A stretch of 64,000 bases of DNA from Mumia sp050632745 (lineage in GTDB: Bacteria; Actinomycetota; Actinomycetes; Propionibacteriales; Nocardioidaceae). Position 1 is the stretch's first letter. Every line of letters starts with the position of its first letter. Position numbers and translations under genes: made by a program. The DNA lies in NCBI RefSeq assembly GCF_050632745.1, contig NZ_JBODSD010000004.1, positions 1 through 64,000 on the forward strand, in the 5' to 3' direction. The notes under the pieces were generated by a model that worked only from the letters and a program-made list of their open reading frames with translations, was not told where the DNA came from and searched no databases. Below are positions 32,619 to 41,343 of this stretch, piece after piece.

Positions 32619-32760
32619 TCAGACCACGTCATCGAAGAAGATCGCCGGGTTCAGGAACTGCCGCTCCCACAGCGCCTGCTTCTCCACCGCCGTCAGCCGT
32701 GCGAGCTCGGCGGCGTCATCCCAGGAATCACGGATCGTCGCGATGGCATCAGCGCCGTCC
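32619..32760 (-). pseudogene. C-terminal remnant of an unidentified gene
   Basis: Read on the minus strand this segment encodes about 45 residues (IATIRDSWDDAAELARLTAV, then EKQALWERQFLNPAIFFDDV) ending at a stop. The codon choice is typical coding DNA with G/C in third positions, yet no start or N-terminal domain exists. Upstream in this frame the sequence turns into out-of-frame reading of the SDR gene, whose own end overlaps by about 12 bases in another frame. It looks like the tail of a gene mostly deleted, or joined to the SDR by a frameshift. I do not recognise the family. Confidence 0.5.
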
Positions 32761-33540
32761 GCCTGGGCGCGGGACGGTCGCAGCGCCGATGTCGTCGGCG
32801 AGCCCGCGCGAGCCGGCGAGCAGCCCGCCGTCGACCGGCAGGTCGGCGCCGGTGATCCAGGCGGCGCCGTCCGACAGCAGGAACGCGACTGCCGCGGCGA
32901 CGTCGTCGGGTGTCCCGACCCGGCCCAGCGGGTACCAAGCGGCCGCACGGTCGAGCGCGTGCCCGTCCTCCACCGATCGCGACCCCCACGCCTGCGTCGC
33001 GATCGTCCCCGGCGACACCGCGTTCACACGTACGCCGTGCGGGGCGTACTGCACGGCGAGCGAACGGGTCAGGTTCAGGAGACCGGCCTTCGCGGCGCTG
33101 TACATGTCGTTGCCGAAGAACGCGTGCCCGTTGACCGACGCGACATTGACCACGGCCCCGTGGCCGACCTCGCGCATCGCGGGGAGCACCGCCTGCAGCA
33201 CCCGGAACGTGCCCCCGAGCACGACGTCGAGGTCCTGCGACCAGGTCGACTCCTCGATCGTCTCGAACGGTACGTTGCTGCACACGGCGGCGTTGTTGAC
33301 GACGTACCGGGGCGCGCCGAAGCGTGCGACGACGTCCGCGACGCCCTCGGTGACGGAGGCGGCGGACCGCAGGTCCATCTCGACGACCTCGGCGTGCGTG
33401 AGTCCCTCGGCCGCGACCTCCGCCGCACGCGGATCGCGGTCCGCGAGAACGACGCACACGTCGTCCGTGCCCGCCGCCCGCGCGATCGCGGTCCCGATGT
33501 CGCCACCTGCTCCGGTGACCAGGGCGATCTCCATGGACAT
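32749..33540 (-). CDS. Short-chain dehydrogenase/reductase
   Basis: A 263-residue classical SDR: IALVTGAGGDIGTAIARAAG for NAD(P) binding, YVVNNAAV, NVASVNGHAF with the catalytic serine, MYSAAKAGLLNLTRSLAVQY with the YxxxK pair, and GADLPVDGGLLAGSRG at the C-terminus. The start overlaps the stop of the ABC permease as TGATG. As the last intact gene of the sugar-uptake operon it may oxidise the imported sugar or its derivative. The final residues (TVPRPGGRR) look unusual and precede the gene remnant in another frame, so a frameshift near the 3' end is possible. Confidence 0.88.
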   Translation of the reverse strand: MSMEIALVTGAGGDIGTAIARAAGTDDVCVVLADRDPRAAEVAAEGLTHAEVVEMDLRSAASVTEGVADVVARFGAPRYVVNNAAVCSNVPFETIEESTWSQDLDVVLGGTFRVLQAVLPAMREVGHGAVVNVASVNGHAFFGNDMYSAAKAGLLNLTRSLAVQYAPHGVRVNAVSPGTIATQAWGSRSVEDGHALDRAAAWYPLGRVGTPDDVAAAVAFLLSDGAAWITGADLPVDGGLLAGSRGLADDIGAATVPRPGGRR

Positions 33541-34493
33541 CAGCCTTTCAGCGCTCCGACGGTCAGTCCCTTGGTGATCTGCTTCTGCAGCAGCGCGAAC
33601 ACGAGCAGCACCGGGGCCACGGTGATCATCATCCCGGCGAACAACGTCACCCAGTTCGTCCCATAGCTCGCGGCCTGGCCGAGCTGGAACAGCCCGAGCG
33701 GCAACGTCATCTTCTCCGGGCTGTGGATGAGCAGCAGTGCGTAGAAGAACTCGTTCCAGTTCTGGAGGAAGCTGATGATCGCCACCGAGGCGACACCCGG
33801 GCCCATCAGCGGCAGGATCACCGACACGAACGTGCGCGACGGTGAGGCCCCGTCGATCGCGGCGGCCTCCTCCAGCTCGTACGGGAGGGTCTTCATGAAG
33901 CCCGTGAGCACGAAGACGTTGAACGGGATGTTGTACGTGGCGTACACGACGATGAGCCCGATGCGGGAGTCGAGCAGCCCGAAGTCCTGCATGAGGTTGT
34001 AGAGCGGCGCGAAGGTCACCATCCACGGGATCATCAGCCCCATCAGGAAGACGCTGAGCACGATCGTGCTCCCCCGGAACCTGATGCGGGCCAGCGGGTA
34101 CGCCGCGAAGACCGACACCAGCACACCCAGCACGGTCGCGGTGACCGTCACGAAGACGCTGTTGCCGAAGTACGCGCCGATGTCGGCGTCGTTCCACGCG
34201 CGGGTGTAGTTCTCCCAGCGCCAGGTCTCGGCGAGGCTCCAGGGCGAGGTGCCGAGGAACTCGCGGTTCGACTTCATCGACGCGTTGAACACCCACGCGA
34301 ACGCGGCCGTCGTCGACAGCACGACCGTGCCGAGCATCAGGTAGAGCGCGAGGTGGTACGGCCGGAACGGGGCCGGCGCCCGGCCTGACCGTCGCCGCCG
34401 GGGACGCGGGGGTACGGAGGGTTCCGTCGCGGACGGAGCGGCGCTGGCGGTCGGCGACTCGGTGGGTGCGAGGTCAGTACTGGAGTTCGTCAC
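33540..34493 (-). CDS. Carbohydrate ABC transporter permease (MalG-like)
   Basis: A 317-residue inner-membrane permease. After a 45-residue charged N-terminal tail come six predicted helices. The EAA loop is ELEEAAAIDGASPSRTFVSV followed by ILPLMGP, the site that contacts the ATPase. It overlaps the upstream permease by 20 bases and the SDR by one. No ATP-binding gene is in the operon, so the importer probably uses a shared MsiK-type ATPase encoded elsewhere, as is usual for actinobacterial sugar ABC systems. Confidence 0.92.
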   Translation of the reverse strand: MTNSSTDLAPTESPTASAAPSATEPSVPPRPRRRRSGRAPAPFRPYHLALYLMLGTVVLSTTAAFAWVFNASMKSNREFLGTSPWSLAETWRWENYTRAWNDADIGAYFGNSVFVTVTATVLGVLVSVFAAYPLARIRFRGSTIVLSVFLMGLMIPWMVTFAPLYNLMQDFGLLDSRIGLIVVYATYNIPFNVFVLTGFMKTLPYELEEAAAIDGASPSRTFVSVILPLMGPGVASVAIISFLQNWNEFFYALLLIHSPEKMTLPLGLFQLGQAASYGTNWVTLFAGMMITVAPVLLVFALLQKQITKGLTVGALKG

Positions 34494-35352
34494 GCTTCAT
34501 CACCTTGTTCAGGAGCTTGGCGACGACCAGCAGGAGGACGACGAGCACGGCGCCCATCGCGGCCGCGTACCCGAAGTCGCCCTGGTCGAACGCGATGTTG
34601 TACATCAGCGTGCCGACGGTCTCGGTCGACCCGAACGGGCCGCCGTTGGTCATGATGTAGATGAACGCGAACGCCTGCATGCTCTGCACGAACCACAGCA
34701 CGAACAGCATCCGCAGCAGGTCGCCGAGCATCGGCAGCATGACGCCGAAGAGGATCCGCACCTCCCCCGCGCCGTCGATCCGAGCCGCCTCGATCACGTC
34801 GGTCGGCAGGCGTTCGAACCCGGCGCACAGCAGCACGACCCAGATGCCGATGCCGTGCCAGACCGACACGAACGTGACGGCGGCGAGCGCGGTGGCGGGG
34901 TCACCCAGCCAGGTACGGGCGAGCGCGCCGAGGCCGAGGCCCTCGAGCGCCGGGTTGACGATGCCGAGCGTCGGGTGCAGCAGGAACTTCCACATCAACG
35001 ACACCACGGCCACCGACAGCACAACCGGCGCGAAGACGAAGAAGCGGAAGAACCGCTCGCCGCGCAGGCGGTGCGACAACGCCCACGCGAGGGCGATCGC
35101 GGGCGGGAAGAGCATCACCGCGCCGATGATCGTCAGCAGGAAGGTGTTCTTGAGGGCGTTGTAGAAGTCGGGGTCGCCCGACAGGCGCTCGTACTGGTCG
35201 AGACCGACGAAGGTGAGCGTCCCCGTGCGGGAGAACTCGTTCATCGACAGGTCGACCGTCCGCACCAGCGGGTAGAGGAAGAACAGGGCGAGCATCACGA
35301 ACGCGGGAAGCAGGAACGGGATGATGATGCGTCGCTGTGCCGAACGGTACAT
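34474..35352 (-). CDS. Carbohydrate ABC transporter permease (MalF-like)
   Basis: A 292-residue permease with six helices and the EAA loop RLPTDVIEAARIDGAGEVRI followed by LFGVMLPML. FLLPAFVMLALFFLYPLVRT is the first helix, and MNEFSRTGTLTFVGLDQYER the typical periplasmic segment of MalF/UgpA proteins. It pairs with the MalG-like gene that overlaps its 3' end. A strong stem-loop separates it from the binding-protein gene upstream. GGAGGTGCC precedes the ATG. Confidence 0.92.
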   Translation of the reverse strand: MYRSAQRRIIIPFLLPAFVMLALFFLYPLVRTVDLSMNEFSRTGTLTFVGLDQYERLSGDPDFYNALKNTFLLTIIGAVMLFPPAIALAWALSHRLRGERFFRFFVFAPVVLSVAVVSLMWKFLLHPTLGIVNPALEGLGLGALARTWLGDPATALAAVTFVSVWHGIGIWVVLLCAGFERLPTDVIEAARIDGAGEVRILFGVMLPMLGDLLRMLFVLWFVQSMQAFAFIYIMTNGGPFGSTETVGTLMYNIAFDQGDFGYAAAMGAVLVVLLLVVAKLLNKVMKRDELQY

Positions 35353-35372
35353 GGCACCTCCGGGTGGTCTGC

Positions 35373-35412
35373 CGCTGTCGCGGCCCGTCCTCGTCGACGG
35401 GCCGCGACAGCG
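35373..35412 (-). promoter_or_regulatory. Intra-operon stem-loop after the binding-protein gene
   Basis: CGCTGTCGCGGCCCGTC (35373-35389) pairs perfectly over 17 bases with 35396-35412, loop of six. It sits between the binding-protein stop (35428) and the permease start (35352). In maltose-type operons a hairpin here protects the upstream mRNA or partly terminates, giving more binding protein than permease. Confidence 0.75.
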
Positions 35413-35427
35413 TGCGGGGGTCGTCGC

Positions 35428-36771
35428 TCAGTTGCCGTACACGCGCTTCAGACCGGCGTCGATGGCGTCGAGCGTCTCCTCAGCGTCCTGCTTGCCGAAG
35501 AACAGCTTCGCGACCTCGGGGTACACGATGTCCTTCGCCTTGGACTGGAGGATGCCGTAGTAGGCCGGATAGAGCTGGTCGACCGAGCCGACGACGTCGG
35601 AGATGCCCGGGAGTCCCGGCGGGCTGGGAACACCCGTGACCGCGGAGACCTCACCGATCTCCTCGGCGCGGGCCGTCTGCGTCTCGACGGTCGTCATGCG
35701 CCGCGTCCACTCGAGCGCCAGCGGGATGTTGTCGCTGTCGGCGGCGACCGACATCAGCTGGGCCATCGCCATCATGCCGTTCTCGTCGCCCGCACCGCCC
35801 TCGACGGTCGGGAACGCGAGCACACCGAGCTCGAAGTCGGCGGGGATGACGTCCTTCATCTCGCTGACCAGCCAGCTGCCCATCAGGATCATGCCGGCCT
35901 TGCCCTGGAAGAACTGCGCTTGGGCAGCGGTGAAGTCGGTGCCTTCGAACCCCTCCAGGAAGTCACCGTTGTCGCGCAGGTCCTGCACCTTCTGCAGGCC
36001 GTCGAGGAAACCGGGGTCGTCCTTGACGCTCCCCTCGCCCTCGATCAGGACGTCGTGCACCTTGTCGTAGCCGACGGTGCGCATCCAGAGGTTGTCGGTC
36101 CACATCCCCATGTACGGCTCGAACAGCCCGGTCACGGCGATCGGGTCGACACCGGCGGACTTGAGCTGCGCCGAGGCTGCCGTCAGGTCGTCCCAGGTCT
36201 TCGGGGGCGTGATGCCGTTCTCCTTGAAGATCTTGGCGTTGTAGAAGAGGACCTGCAGCGACAGCTCCGACGGGATGCCGTAGATCTCCTGCGTCTCCGG
36301 GTCCTGCATGAACTGCATCGCCGCCGGGCTGAAGGAGTCGATCCAGGGCTTACCCGTCTCCTTGTCCTCCTGCTCGAGGTACGGCGTCAGGTCGAGCAGC
36401 TTGCCGTCGCGCGCCCAGTCGAGAAGGGCCGGGTTGGTGCCGTCGAACATGCCGTAGTCGACGTCGAGCGGATCACCCGAGCGCCACCGCTGCTCGATCG
36501 CCGGCCGTGCCTCGGTGTTGGCGAACGTGAGCTTCACCTCGGCGCCGTCGACGTCCTTGCCCATCGAGTCGGCGATGTCCTCCAAGAACGCCAGCGACGG
36601 TGTCCCCTTCGCGGGGAGCACGCCGACCTCGATCTCGCCGCCCTTGATCTCGTCCTGCCATGCCGACGCCTCAGGGGCGTCTGCCTTGTCGTCCCCGGAG
36701 CCGCACGCGGCCACCGACGTCATCGCAGCGAACAACGCTCCGACGACCACCATCTTTCGCCAGGTCCTCAC
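35428..36771 (-). CDS. Sugar-binding lipoprotein of an ABC importer
   Basis: A 447-residue lipoprotein. The lipobox is MTSVAACGSG with cysteine near residue 23. The mature protein has the family-1 solute-binding pattern (LTPYLEQEDKE, IYGIPSELSLQVLFYNAKIF, TWDDLTAASAQLKSAGVDPI, FFQGKAGMILMGSWLVSEMK). The ligand is probably an oligosaccharide or uronide; this cannot be read from sequence. Start is GTG after GGGAGGACC; an ATG-started longer frame is out-of-frame reading of the DapA-like gene. Second gene of the operon, 56 bases after the DapA-like gene. Confidence 0.93.
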   Translation of the reverse strand: MRTWRKMVVVGALFAAMTSVAACGSGDDKADAPEASAWQDEIKGGEIEVGVLPAKGTPSLAFLEDIADSMGKDVDGAEVKLTFANTEARPAIEQRWRSGDPLDVDYGMFDGTNPALLDWARDGKLLDLTPYLEQEDKETGKPWIDSFSPAAMQFMQDPETQEIYGIPSELSLQVLFYNAKIFKENGITPPKTWDDLTAASAQLKSAGVDPIAVTGLFEPYMGMWTDNLWMRTVGYDKVHDVLIEGEGSVKDDPGFLDGLQKVQDLRDNGDFLEGFEGTDFTAAQAQFFQGKAGMILMGSWLVSEMKDVIPADFELGVLAFPTVEGGAGDENGMMAMAQLMSVAADSDNIPLALEWTRRMTTVETQTARAEEIGEVSAVTGVPSPPGLPGISDVVGSVDQLYPAYYGILQSKAKDIVYPEVAKLFFGKQDAEETLDAIDAGLKRVYGN

Positions 36772-36827
36772 CGCTGGTCCTCCCTTGTCTGTCCTTGCGT
36801 TGGGGGTTGTGCCGCGTCGTCGCGGCG

Positions 36828-37817
36828 TCACATCTCCGAGAGATCGGGCAGCAGCTCCGCGAACTCGGCGAGGAAGACCTCGATCCGGCGGAGCTCCTCG
36901 GCATCGAGCACGTGCGAGGGGGCGCGGCAGTAGTCGCTGCCGATGAGGCCGCGCCGGTACGAGATCCTCTTCTCGGCCGCGATGATCAGCTCGGTGTCGA
37001 GCATCCAGTACGAGATGTACGGCAGCAGGCGCCGGTGGAGATCCTCGCCCGCCTCGACCTCGCCGCCGCTCAGCAGGCGCCAGATCTCGACGTAGATCTC
37101 GGTGAACGAGCAGCCCGGCTGACTGCCGACCGCGCCGCGGCGCCACGCGTCGGGCAGCTGCACGCCGGCGTAGCCCTCGATCGCGGGCAGCGGCGGCTCG
37201 GCGTCGGCCAGCTCACCGATGAGACGCCCCGGAGGGCTCGACTCGACCTTGACCAGACGCAGGTTGGCGTGCTTGCGGGCGAGGTCGCCGATCACCTCGG
37301 CGTCGAGGCTGGTGCCGGTCTCCGACGGCGCGTACTGGAGCACCACCGGCGTCGGCGCCACCGCTGCGAGCACGGCGTCGACGTGGCCGACGATCGCGGC
37401 CCGCGACGGAGAGAGCAGGTGCGGCGGCAGCAGGTTGATCAGGTCGGCGCCGGCCTCGACCGCGTCGCGCGAGCGAGCCGCCGCGACCATCGTCGCGTGG
37501 TCCTGCACCGCGACGATCGCGGCGACGTCGTCGCGCGGTCCGGTCGTCGACAGCAGGATCGCCAGGAGGCGGCGACGCTCGTCCTCGGTGAGCTTGTAGA
37601 ACTCCGACGCGAAGCCGGGGAACATCATGCTGCTCACTCCGGTGCCGATCACGTACTGGACGACGCGCGCGAAGCCCTCCTCGTCGACCTGACCGCTGCT
37701 GGTGAACGGGACCTCGAGCACCGGCGAGATCCCGCGCACCAGGGCCGCGGCATCGCCCGCCGTCGCAACTGACGCCCGAGACTGGGTTGTCGTTGTCGGC
37801 GTTGCGTCAATGGTCAT
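36828..37817 (-). CDS. DapA-family aldolase/lyase
   Basis: A 329-residue dihydrodipicolinate-synthase-fold protein. The Schiff-base lysine is K190 (LRLVKVESSP) and the general-base tyrosine is Y162 (VVLQYAPSETG). The family includes lysine-biosynthesis DapA, N-acetylneuraminate lyase and 2-keto-3-deoxy sugar-acid aldolases or dehydratases. Being first in a sugar ABC operon argues for the sugar-acid type. GAGGAACC precedes ATG 37817; a longer frame upstream runs through the promoter repeats and was discarded. Two CGAA-type direct repeats lie 39-75 bases before the start. Confidence 0.88.
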   Translation of the reverse strand: MTIDATPTTTTQSRASVATAGDAAALVRGISPVLEVPFTSSGQVDEEGFARVVQYVIGTGVSSMMFPGFASEFYKLTEDERRRLLAILLSTTGPRDDVAAIVAVQDHATMVAAARSRDAVEAGADLINLLPPHLLSPSRAAIVGHVDAVLAAVAPTPVVLQYAPSETGTSLDAEVIGDLARKHANLRLVKVESSPPGRLIGELADAEPPLPAIEGYAGVQLPDAWRRGAVGSQPGCSFTEIYVEIWRLLSGGEVEAGEDLHRRLLPYISYWMLDTELIIAAEKRISYRRGLIGSDYCRAPSHVLDAEELRRIEVFLAEFAELLPDLSEM

Positions 37818-37855
37818 GTGCTGCGGTTCCTCACTGTAGAAGCTGCGTCGGTTCT

Positions 37856-37891
37856 CGAAGGTATCTACGCGATTTCGAAAGCATCTTCGCG
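37856..37891 (-). promoter_or_regulatory. Tandem 20-base-phased repeats, site 1
   Basis: CGAAGGTATCTACGCG (37856-37871) and CGAAAGCATCTTCGCG (37876-37891) agree at 13 of 16 positions and start exactly 20 bases apart. They lie in the promoter of the DapA/ABC operon. Related pairs occur at 45014 and 51412. Confidence 0.65.
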
Positions 37892-37933
37892 TGGGTAGAT
37901 GATAGAACGCCCGTGACGACGGCCACAAGGGGT

Positions 37934-38665
37934 TCAGCCGAGCAGTCGGCGTACGACGTCGCCGAGCACCTCGGCGCGCTCTGCGTCCGAGATCGGCCAG
38001 TCGACGACACGGCCCAGCTCGGCGTCCGGGACCGTGTACGGGGCGTCGGTCGAGAAGACGAGCCGGGACGCCCCGATCTCGGGATCACGGGCGAGCTCGG
38101 ACAGCACGGTGTCCCACGGGGCGTAGCACGTGTCGCCGTAGACGTTCGGCGCGTGCCGCAGCGCCGGTGCCGCGTCGATCCAGAAGTCGGTCGCCCCGCT
38201 CCTGCCCATGACGAAGGCGAGGTCCGGGAAGCGCCGGGCCAGCGACGCGAGCGGCAACGGCAGCGCACTCGGTGGCGTCCCGGTCCGGACGTACACGAAC
38301 CACCCGACCTCGCGGGCGAACTCGAGCAGCGGGTCGACCAGCCCGTCGAGCAGGTCGAAGCCCTGCAGGACGCTGTCGACGTTGAGGGCGCGGGCGCCGG
38401 CGTCGTACGCGCGCCGCAGGTCGTCGACTGCCGCCGCGCCGCGCCACGGGTTCGCGACGGCGTACGGGATCAGCCGTCCGTCCGAGCGGGCGGCCGCCTC
38501 GGCGACGTACGCGTTGCCCTCGTCGTTGTCGTACGCGATGCAGCGCTCGCCGGGCGCGACGAGTGCGGCGTCGATGCCCAGGCGGTCCATGGTGGTGAGG
38601 AGCGTGTCGGCCTCGAGCGCGACCTCGCGTCCCTGCCCGAGGCGTACGTGGGCGTCGACGATCAT
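37934..38665 (-). CDS. Amidohydrolase-2 family protein (A)
   Basis: A 243-residue amidohydrolase opening MIVDAHVRLG (HxR instead of the usual HxH) and ending VFSTDAPYTVPDAELGRVVD. The barrel block GRLIPYAVANPWRGAAAVDD fits lactonase-type members, but the changed N-terminal motif and the sequence VMGRSGATDFW, where a metal histidine is normally expected, suggest weakened or altered metal binding. Its start overlaps the next amidohydrolase's stop (ATGA). It is the last gene of the minus-strand operon that begins near 43942. Confidence 0.75.
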   Translation of the reverse strand: MIVDAHVRLGQGREVALEADTLLTTMDRLGIDAALVAPGERCIAYDNDEGNAYVAEAAARSDGRLIPYAVANPWRGAAAVDDLRRAYDAGARALNVDSVLQGFDLLDGLVDPLLEFAREVGWFVYVRTGTPPSALPLPLASLARRFPDLAFVMGRSGATDFWIDAAPALRHAPNVYGDTCYAPWDTVLSELARDPEIGASRLVFSTDAPYTVPDAELGRVVDWPISDAERAEVLGDVVRRLLG

Positions 38666-39543
38666 GCGGTCACCGCCGTCGAGAGGCCGAGCGCACCGAG
38701 CGCGTCGGCATGGATGACCTGCTCGATCAGCTCCTGCGGCACGCGCGGCAGCGCCGTGCCCTCGAGGATGTCGTTGACGCGGCGCAGCCCGGCGATGGCC
38801 TCCCCCGTGTTGGCGATCGGGAAGTCGGAGCCGAGCAGGAGCTTGTGCGTGCACCCCCACTCGACAGCCGCCAGCAGGGACTCGTAGCAGACCCAGGGAC
38901 GCAGGTAGATCGACGAGACGTCGGCGTACACGTGCGGGTGCTTGCGGATCGTCACCACCGTCTCCTTGCCCCACGGGTGCCCCATGTGGGCCATCACGAT
39001 CCGCAGCTCGGGGAAGCGGAGCGCGACCTCGTCGGTGACGAGCGGGTAGGTGTAGCGCAGCGGCGCGGCACGGATCGGCGACGCGCCCTGGTGGAAGAGG
39101 ATCGGCAGCGCGTTCTTCTCGCAGTACGCGTAGAACGCCAGCGCGTCCTCGCCGAGCGGGTCGAAGTTCTGGTAGTTCGGGCCGAGCTTGACCCCGACCA
39201 GCCCGAGCTCACGGCACCGCTCGGCCTCGTCGAGCGCGTCGGTCGCGGTCGGGTTGACCGACATGAACCCGATCCGCCGGTCGGGCGCCGCCGCGACGAA
39301 CTCGGCCGTCGCGTCGTTGGTCCGCTCGGGCGGGTGCGGGATGCCGGTCGACTTCAGCGGGTCGTCCACCGCGATGTTGAACACGATCGACACGTCCGCG
39401 GCCGCCATCGCCACGTCGAAGTCGTCCCACGAGCTCGTGGTGACGACCGGCCGGTCCGTACGCCAGTTCGTGAACACCTGGCGTTCGTCGTCGGGCACCG
39501 TGTCGCGGTGGGTCGGGGTGTGGGCGTGGACATCGACGATCAT
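38662..39543 (-). CDS. Amidohydrolase-2 family protein (B), lactonase-like
   Basis: A 293-residue TIM-barrel hydrolase with intact metal motifs: MIVDVHAHTP (HxH), ALPILFHQGAS, ELRIVMAHMGHPWGKE and LLLGSDFPIANTGE. The family (COG2159) includes decarboxylases and sugar-acid lactonases. Among aldonate-type genes, a lactonase is a fair guess. It is followed by amidohydrolase A (4-base overlap) and preceded by the GH43 gene 30 bases away. Confidence 0.8.
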   Translation of the reverse strand: MIVDVHAHTPTHRDTVPDDERQVFTNWRTDRPVVTTSSWDDFDVAMAAADVSIVFNIAVDDPLKSTGIPHPPERTNDATAEFVAAAPDRRIGFMSVNPTATDALDEAERCRELGLVGVKLGPNYQNFDPLGEDALAFYAYCEKNALPILFHQGASPIRAAPLRYTYPLVTDEVALRFPELRIVMAHMGHPWGKETVVTIRKHPHVYADVSSIYLRPWVCYESLLAAVEWGCTHKLLLGSDFPIANTGEAIAGLRRVNDILEGTALPRVPQELIEQVIHADALGALGLSTAVTA

Positions 39544-39573
39544 CGAGATGCCTTCCTTTCTCGGGGTGGCCGG

Positions 39574-41322
39574 CTAGTCGGCGGACACGAGCAACGCCCG
39601 TGCCGGGTCGGTGAAGCCGGCGCCGATGATGACGGAGGTGCCGTACGGGTTCGTGGTGAAGCCGCCGTCGTTGTGCCAGGCCCGGATCTGCCCGTCGGTC
39701 TGGACGAAGTTCAGCTCCGCGCGCCCGTCGGCGTCGAGGTCGGCGAACTGGACGCGGGCCGGGTCGGCGAAGCCCGCTCCGACGATGACGGAGGCGCCGT
39801 ACGTGTTCCCCACGAACCCACCGTCGTTGTGCCAGGAACGGATCTGCCCGTCGCTCTGGACGAAGTTCAGCTCCGCGCGCCCGTCGGCGTCGAGGTCGGC
39901 GAAGGAGACGCGCGCAGGATCGGTGAAGCCCGCACCGATGACCACCGATGCTCCGTACGGGTTGGCACTGAACGCACCGTCGTTGTGCCAAGCCCAGATC
40001 TGCCCGCTCGGCTGGATGGAGATGAGCTCCGCGCGCCCGTCGTCGTCCAGGTCGGCGAACCGCACCCGCGCCGGGTCCGTGAACCCGTCGGCGATCTGGA
40101 CCGACGTGCCGAACGGCGCGGCCGCGAAGCCGAGGTCGTTGTGCGCGGCACGGATCTTGCCGTCGGTCCCGATGTTGATCAGCTCGACGCGTCCGTCGTC
40201 GTCCAGGTCGGCCATGCGCAACCGTGCTGGGTCGTACCCGCTCGCGACCACCACCGACGTGCCGTACGGGTTCGCCGCGAAGCCGACGTCGTTGCGCCAG
40301 ATGCGCAGGTCGCCGTTGGCCTCGAACCAGCCGAGGTCGGCCCGCCCGTCGCCGTCGAGCGACGCGGCTCGGGTGCCGCCCTGGACCGGGGTCAGGCCCG
40401 ACCACGAGAGGTCGACGGAGAACATGTGGCGCGCACCGCTGACCCAGCCGTGGAAGACGACCTTGTCACCGCCGGTCAGGCCGGTCGTGTCGGTGACGAC
40501 GTCCGCGCCGCCCGGCCCGCAGATGCCGGTGTTGCCCTGGGTCATGAACGCACCGGCGACTGACCACGGCCCGCCGAGGCTGCCTGCGGTCGCGTATCCC
40601 GTGTAGTAGCCGCACCCGCCGTAGCTGCCGCCCGAGTAGAACAGGACGTACCCACCGGGTCGGCGGACCACGTCGGGCGCCTCGATGATCTGGCCCGCCG
40701 CGCCGCTGATGAGCGGGATGTTGGAGCCGATGAGGGCCGTGCCGTTGGCGTTCGTCTGCGTCGCGTAGATCGTGCTGGTCGCACCGATGGCGTTGCCGTC
40801 GTTCTTCCAGATCAGGTAGCGCGCGCCGGTGGAGTCGACGAACGTGTTGGCGTCGATCGCGCCGCCCAGGGAGAGCGGGCAGATGAGGGGGCTGCCGGCC
40901 GGGACGAACGGGCCGAGCGGCGAGGACGCCGTGGCGGTGCCGATGCATTGACGCCCGGACGCGGTGTGCCACGCGGTATAGGTCAGCGTCACGCTGCCGT
41001 CGGGGTTCGGCTGGACGTCGGGCGCCCACGTACGCCCGCCGGTCGCCCAGCTCGGCGCCGGACCGCCGGGCATCGCGTCGCCCTGGACGGTCCACGGTCC
41101 GTCGATCGTGGGCGCGCTCGCGACGGGCACGTGGCGGTAGGTGTTGGTGGAGTAGGCGTACCAGGTGCTGCCGACGCGGACGATCTCCGGATCGGCGAAG
41201 TCCTCGGAGATGAGCGGCTTCGGCACCTCGATCGCCCGGGCCGGCGCGACGCCGAGCGCGAGGGCGAGACCCGCCACGCCGAGGAGAGAGACGGCCCGGC
41301 GGCCGAGTGCGGTGATGGTCAT
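39574..41322 (-). CDS. Secreted GH43-like glycosidase with FG-GAP repeats
   Basis: A 582-residue exported protein; signal peptide ends near GVAPARA (residue 30). The five-bladed GH43 fold has its catalytic triad in DFADPEIVRV (D44), GGAIDANTF (D157) and QIIEAPDVVR (E214). GH43 enzymes release arabinose, xylose or galactose. From residue 318 five FG-GAP-like repeats of about 55 residues follow (ASLDGDGRADLGWFEANGDL, then units with FADLDADGRAELNFVQSDGQ), a probable propeller for binding. The repeats are near-identical at DNA level (39590-40350, about 175-base period), suggesting recent duplication. It is embedded in an operon of cytoplasmic sugar-acid genes. Confidence 0.85.
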   Translation of the reverse strand: MTITALGRRAVSLLGVAGLALALGVAPARAIEVPKPLISEDFADPEIVRVGSTWYAYSTNTYRHVPVASAPTIDGPWTVQGDAMPGGPAPSWATGGRTWAPDVQPNPDGSVTLTYTAWHTASGRQCIGTATASSPLGPFVPAGSPLICPLSLGGAIDANTFVDSTGARYLIWKNDGNAIGATSTIYATQTNANGTALIGSNIPLISGAAGQIIEAPDVVRRPGGYVLFYSGGSYGGCGYYTGYATAGSLGGPWSVAGAFMTQGNTGICGPGGADVVTDTTGLTGGDKVVFHGWVSGARHMFSVDLSWSGLTPVQGGTRAASLDGDGRADLGWFEANGDLRIWRNDVGFAANPYGTSVVVASGYDPARLRMADLDDDGRVELINIGTDGKIRAAHNDLGFAAAPFGTSVQIADGFTDPARVRFADLDDDGRAELISIQPSGQIWAWHNDGAFSANPYGASVVIGAGFTDPARVSFADLDADGRAELNFVQSDGQIRSWHNDGGFVGNTYGASVIVGAGFADPARVQFADLDADGRAELNFVQTDGQIRAWHNDGGFTTNPYGTSVIIGAGFTDPARALLVSAD

Positions 41323-41343
41323 GGGCAGGCTCCTTGAGAGGCG

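Noticed and set aside
34462..36933. An 823-residue plus-strand frame opposite the ABC importer
   Set aside because: It is a shadow of the permease and binding-protein genes, which have clear EAA loops and a lipobox.
39590..40350. Tandem DNA repeats considered as a CRISPR or satellite array
   Set aside because: The period of about 175 bases keeps one reading frame and encodes FG-GAP units of the GH43 protein. There are no short repeats with unique spacers.
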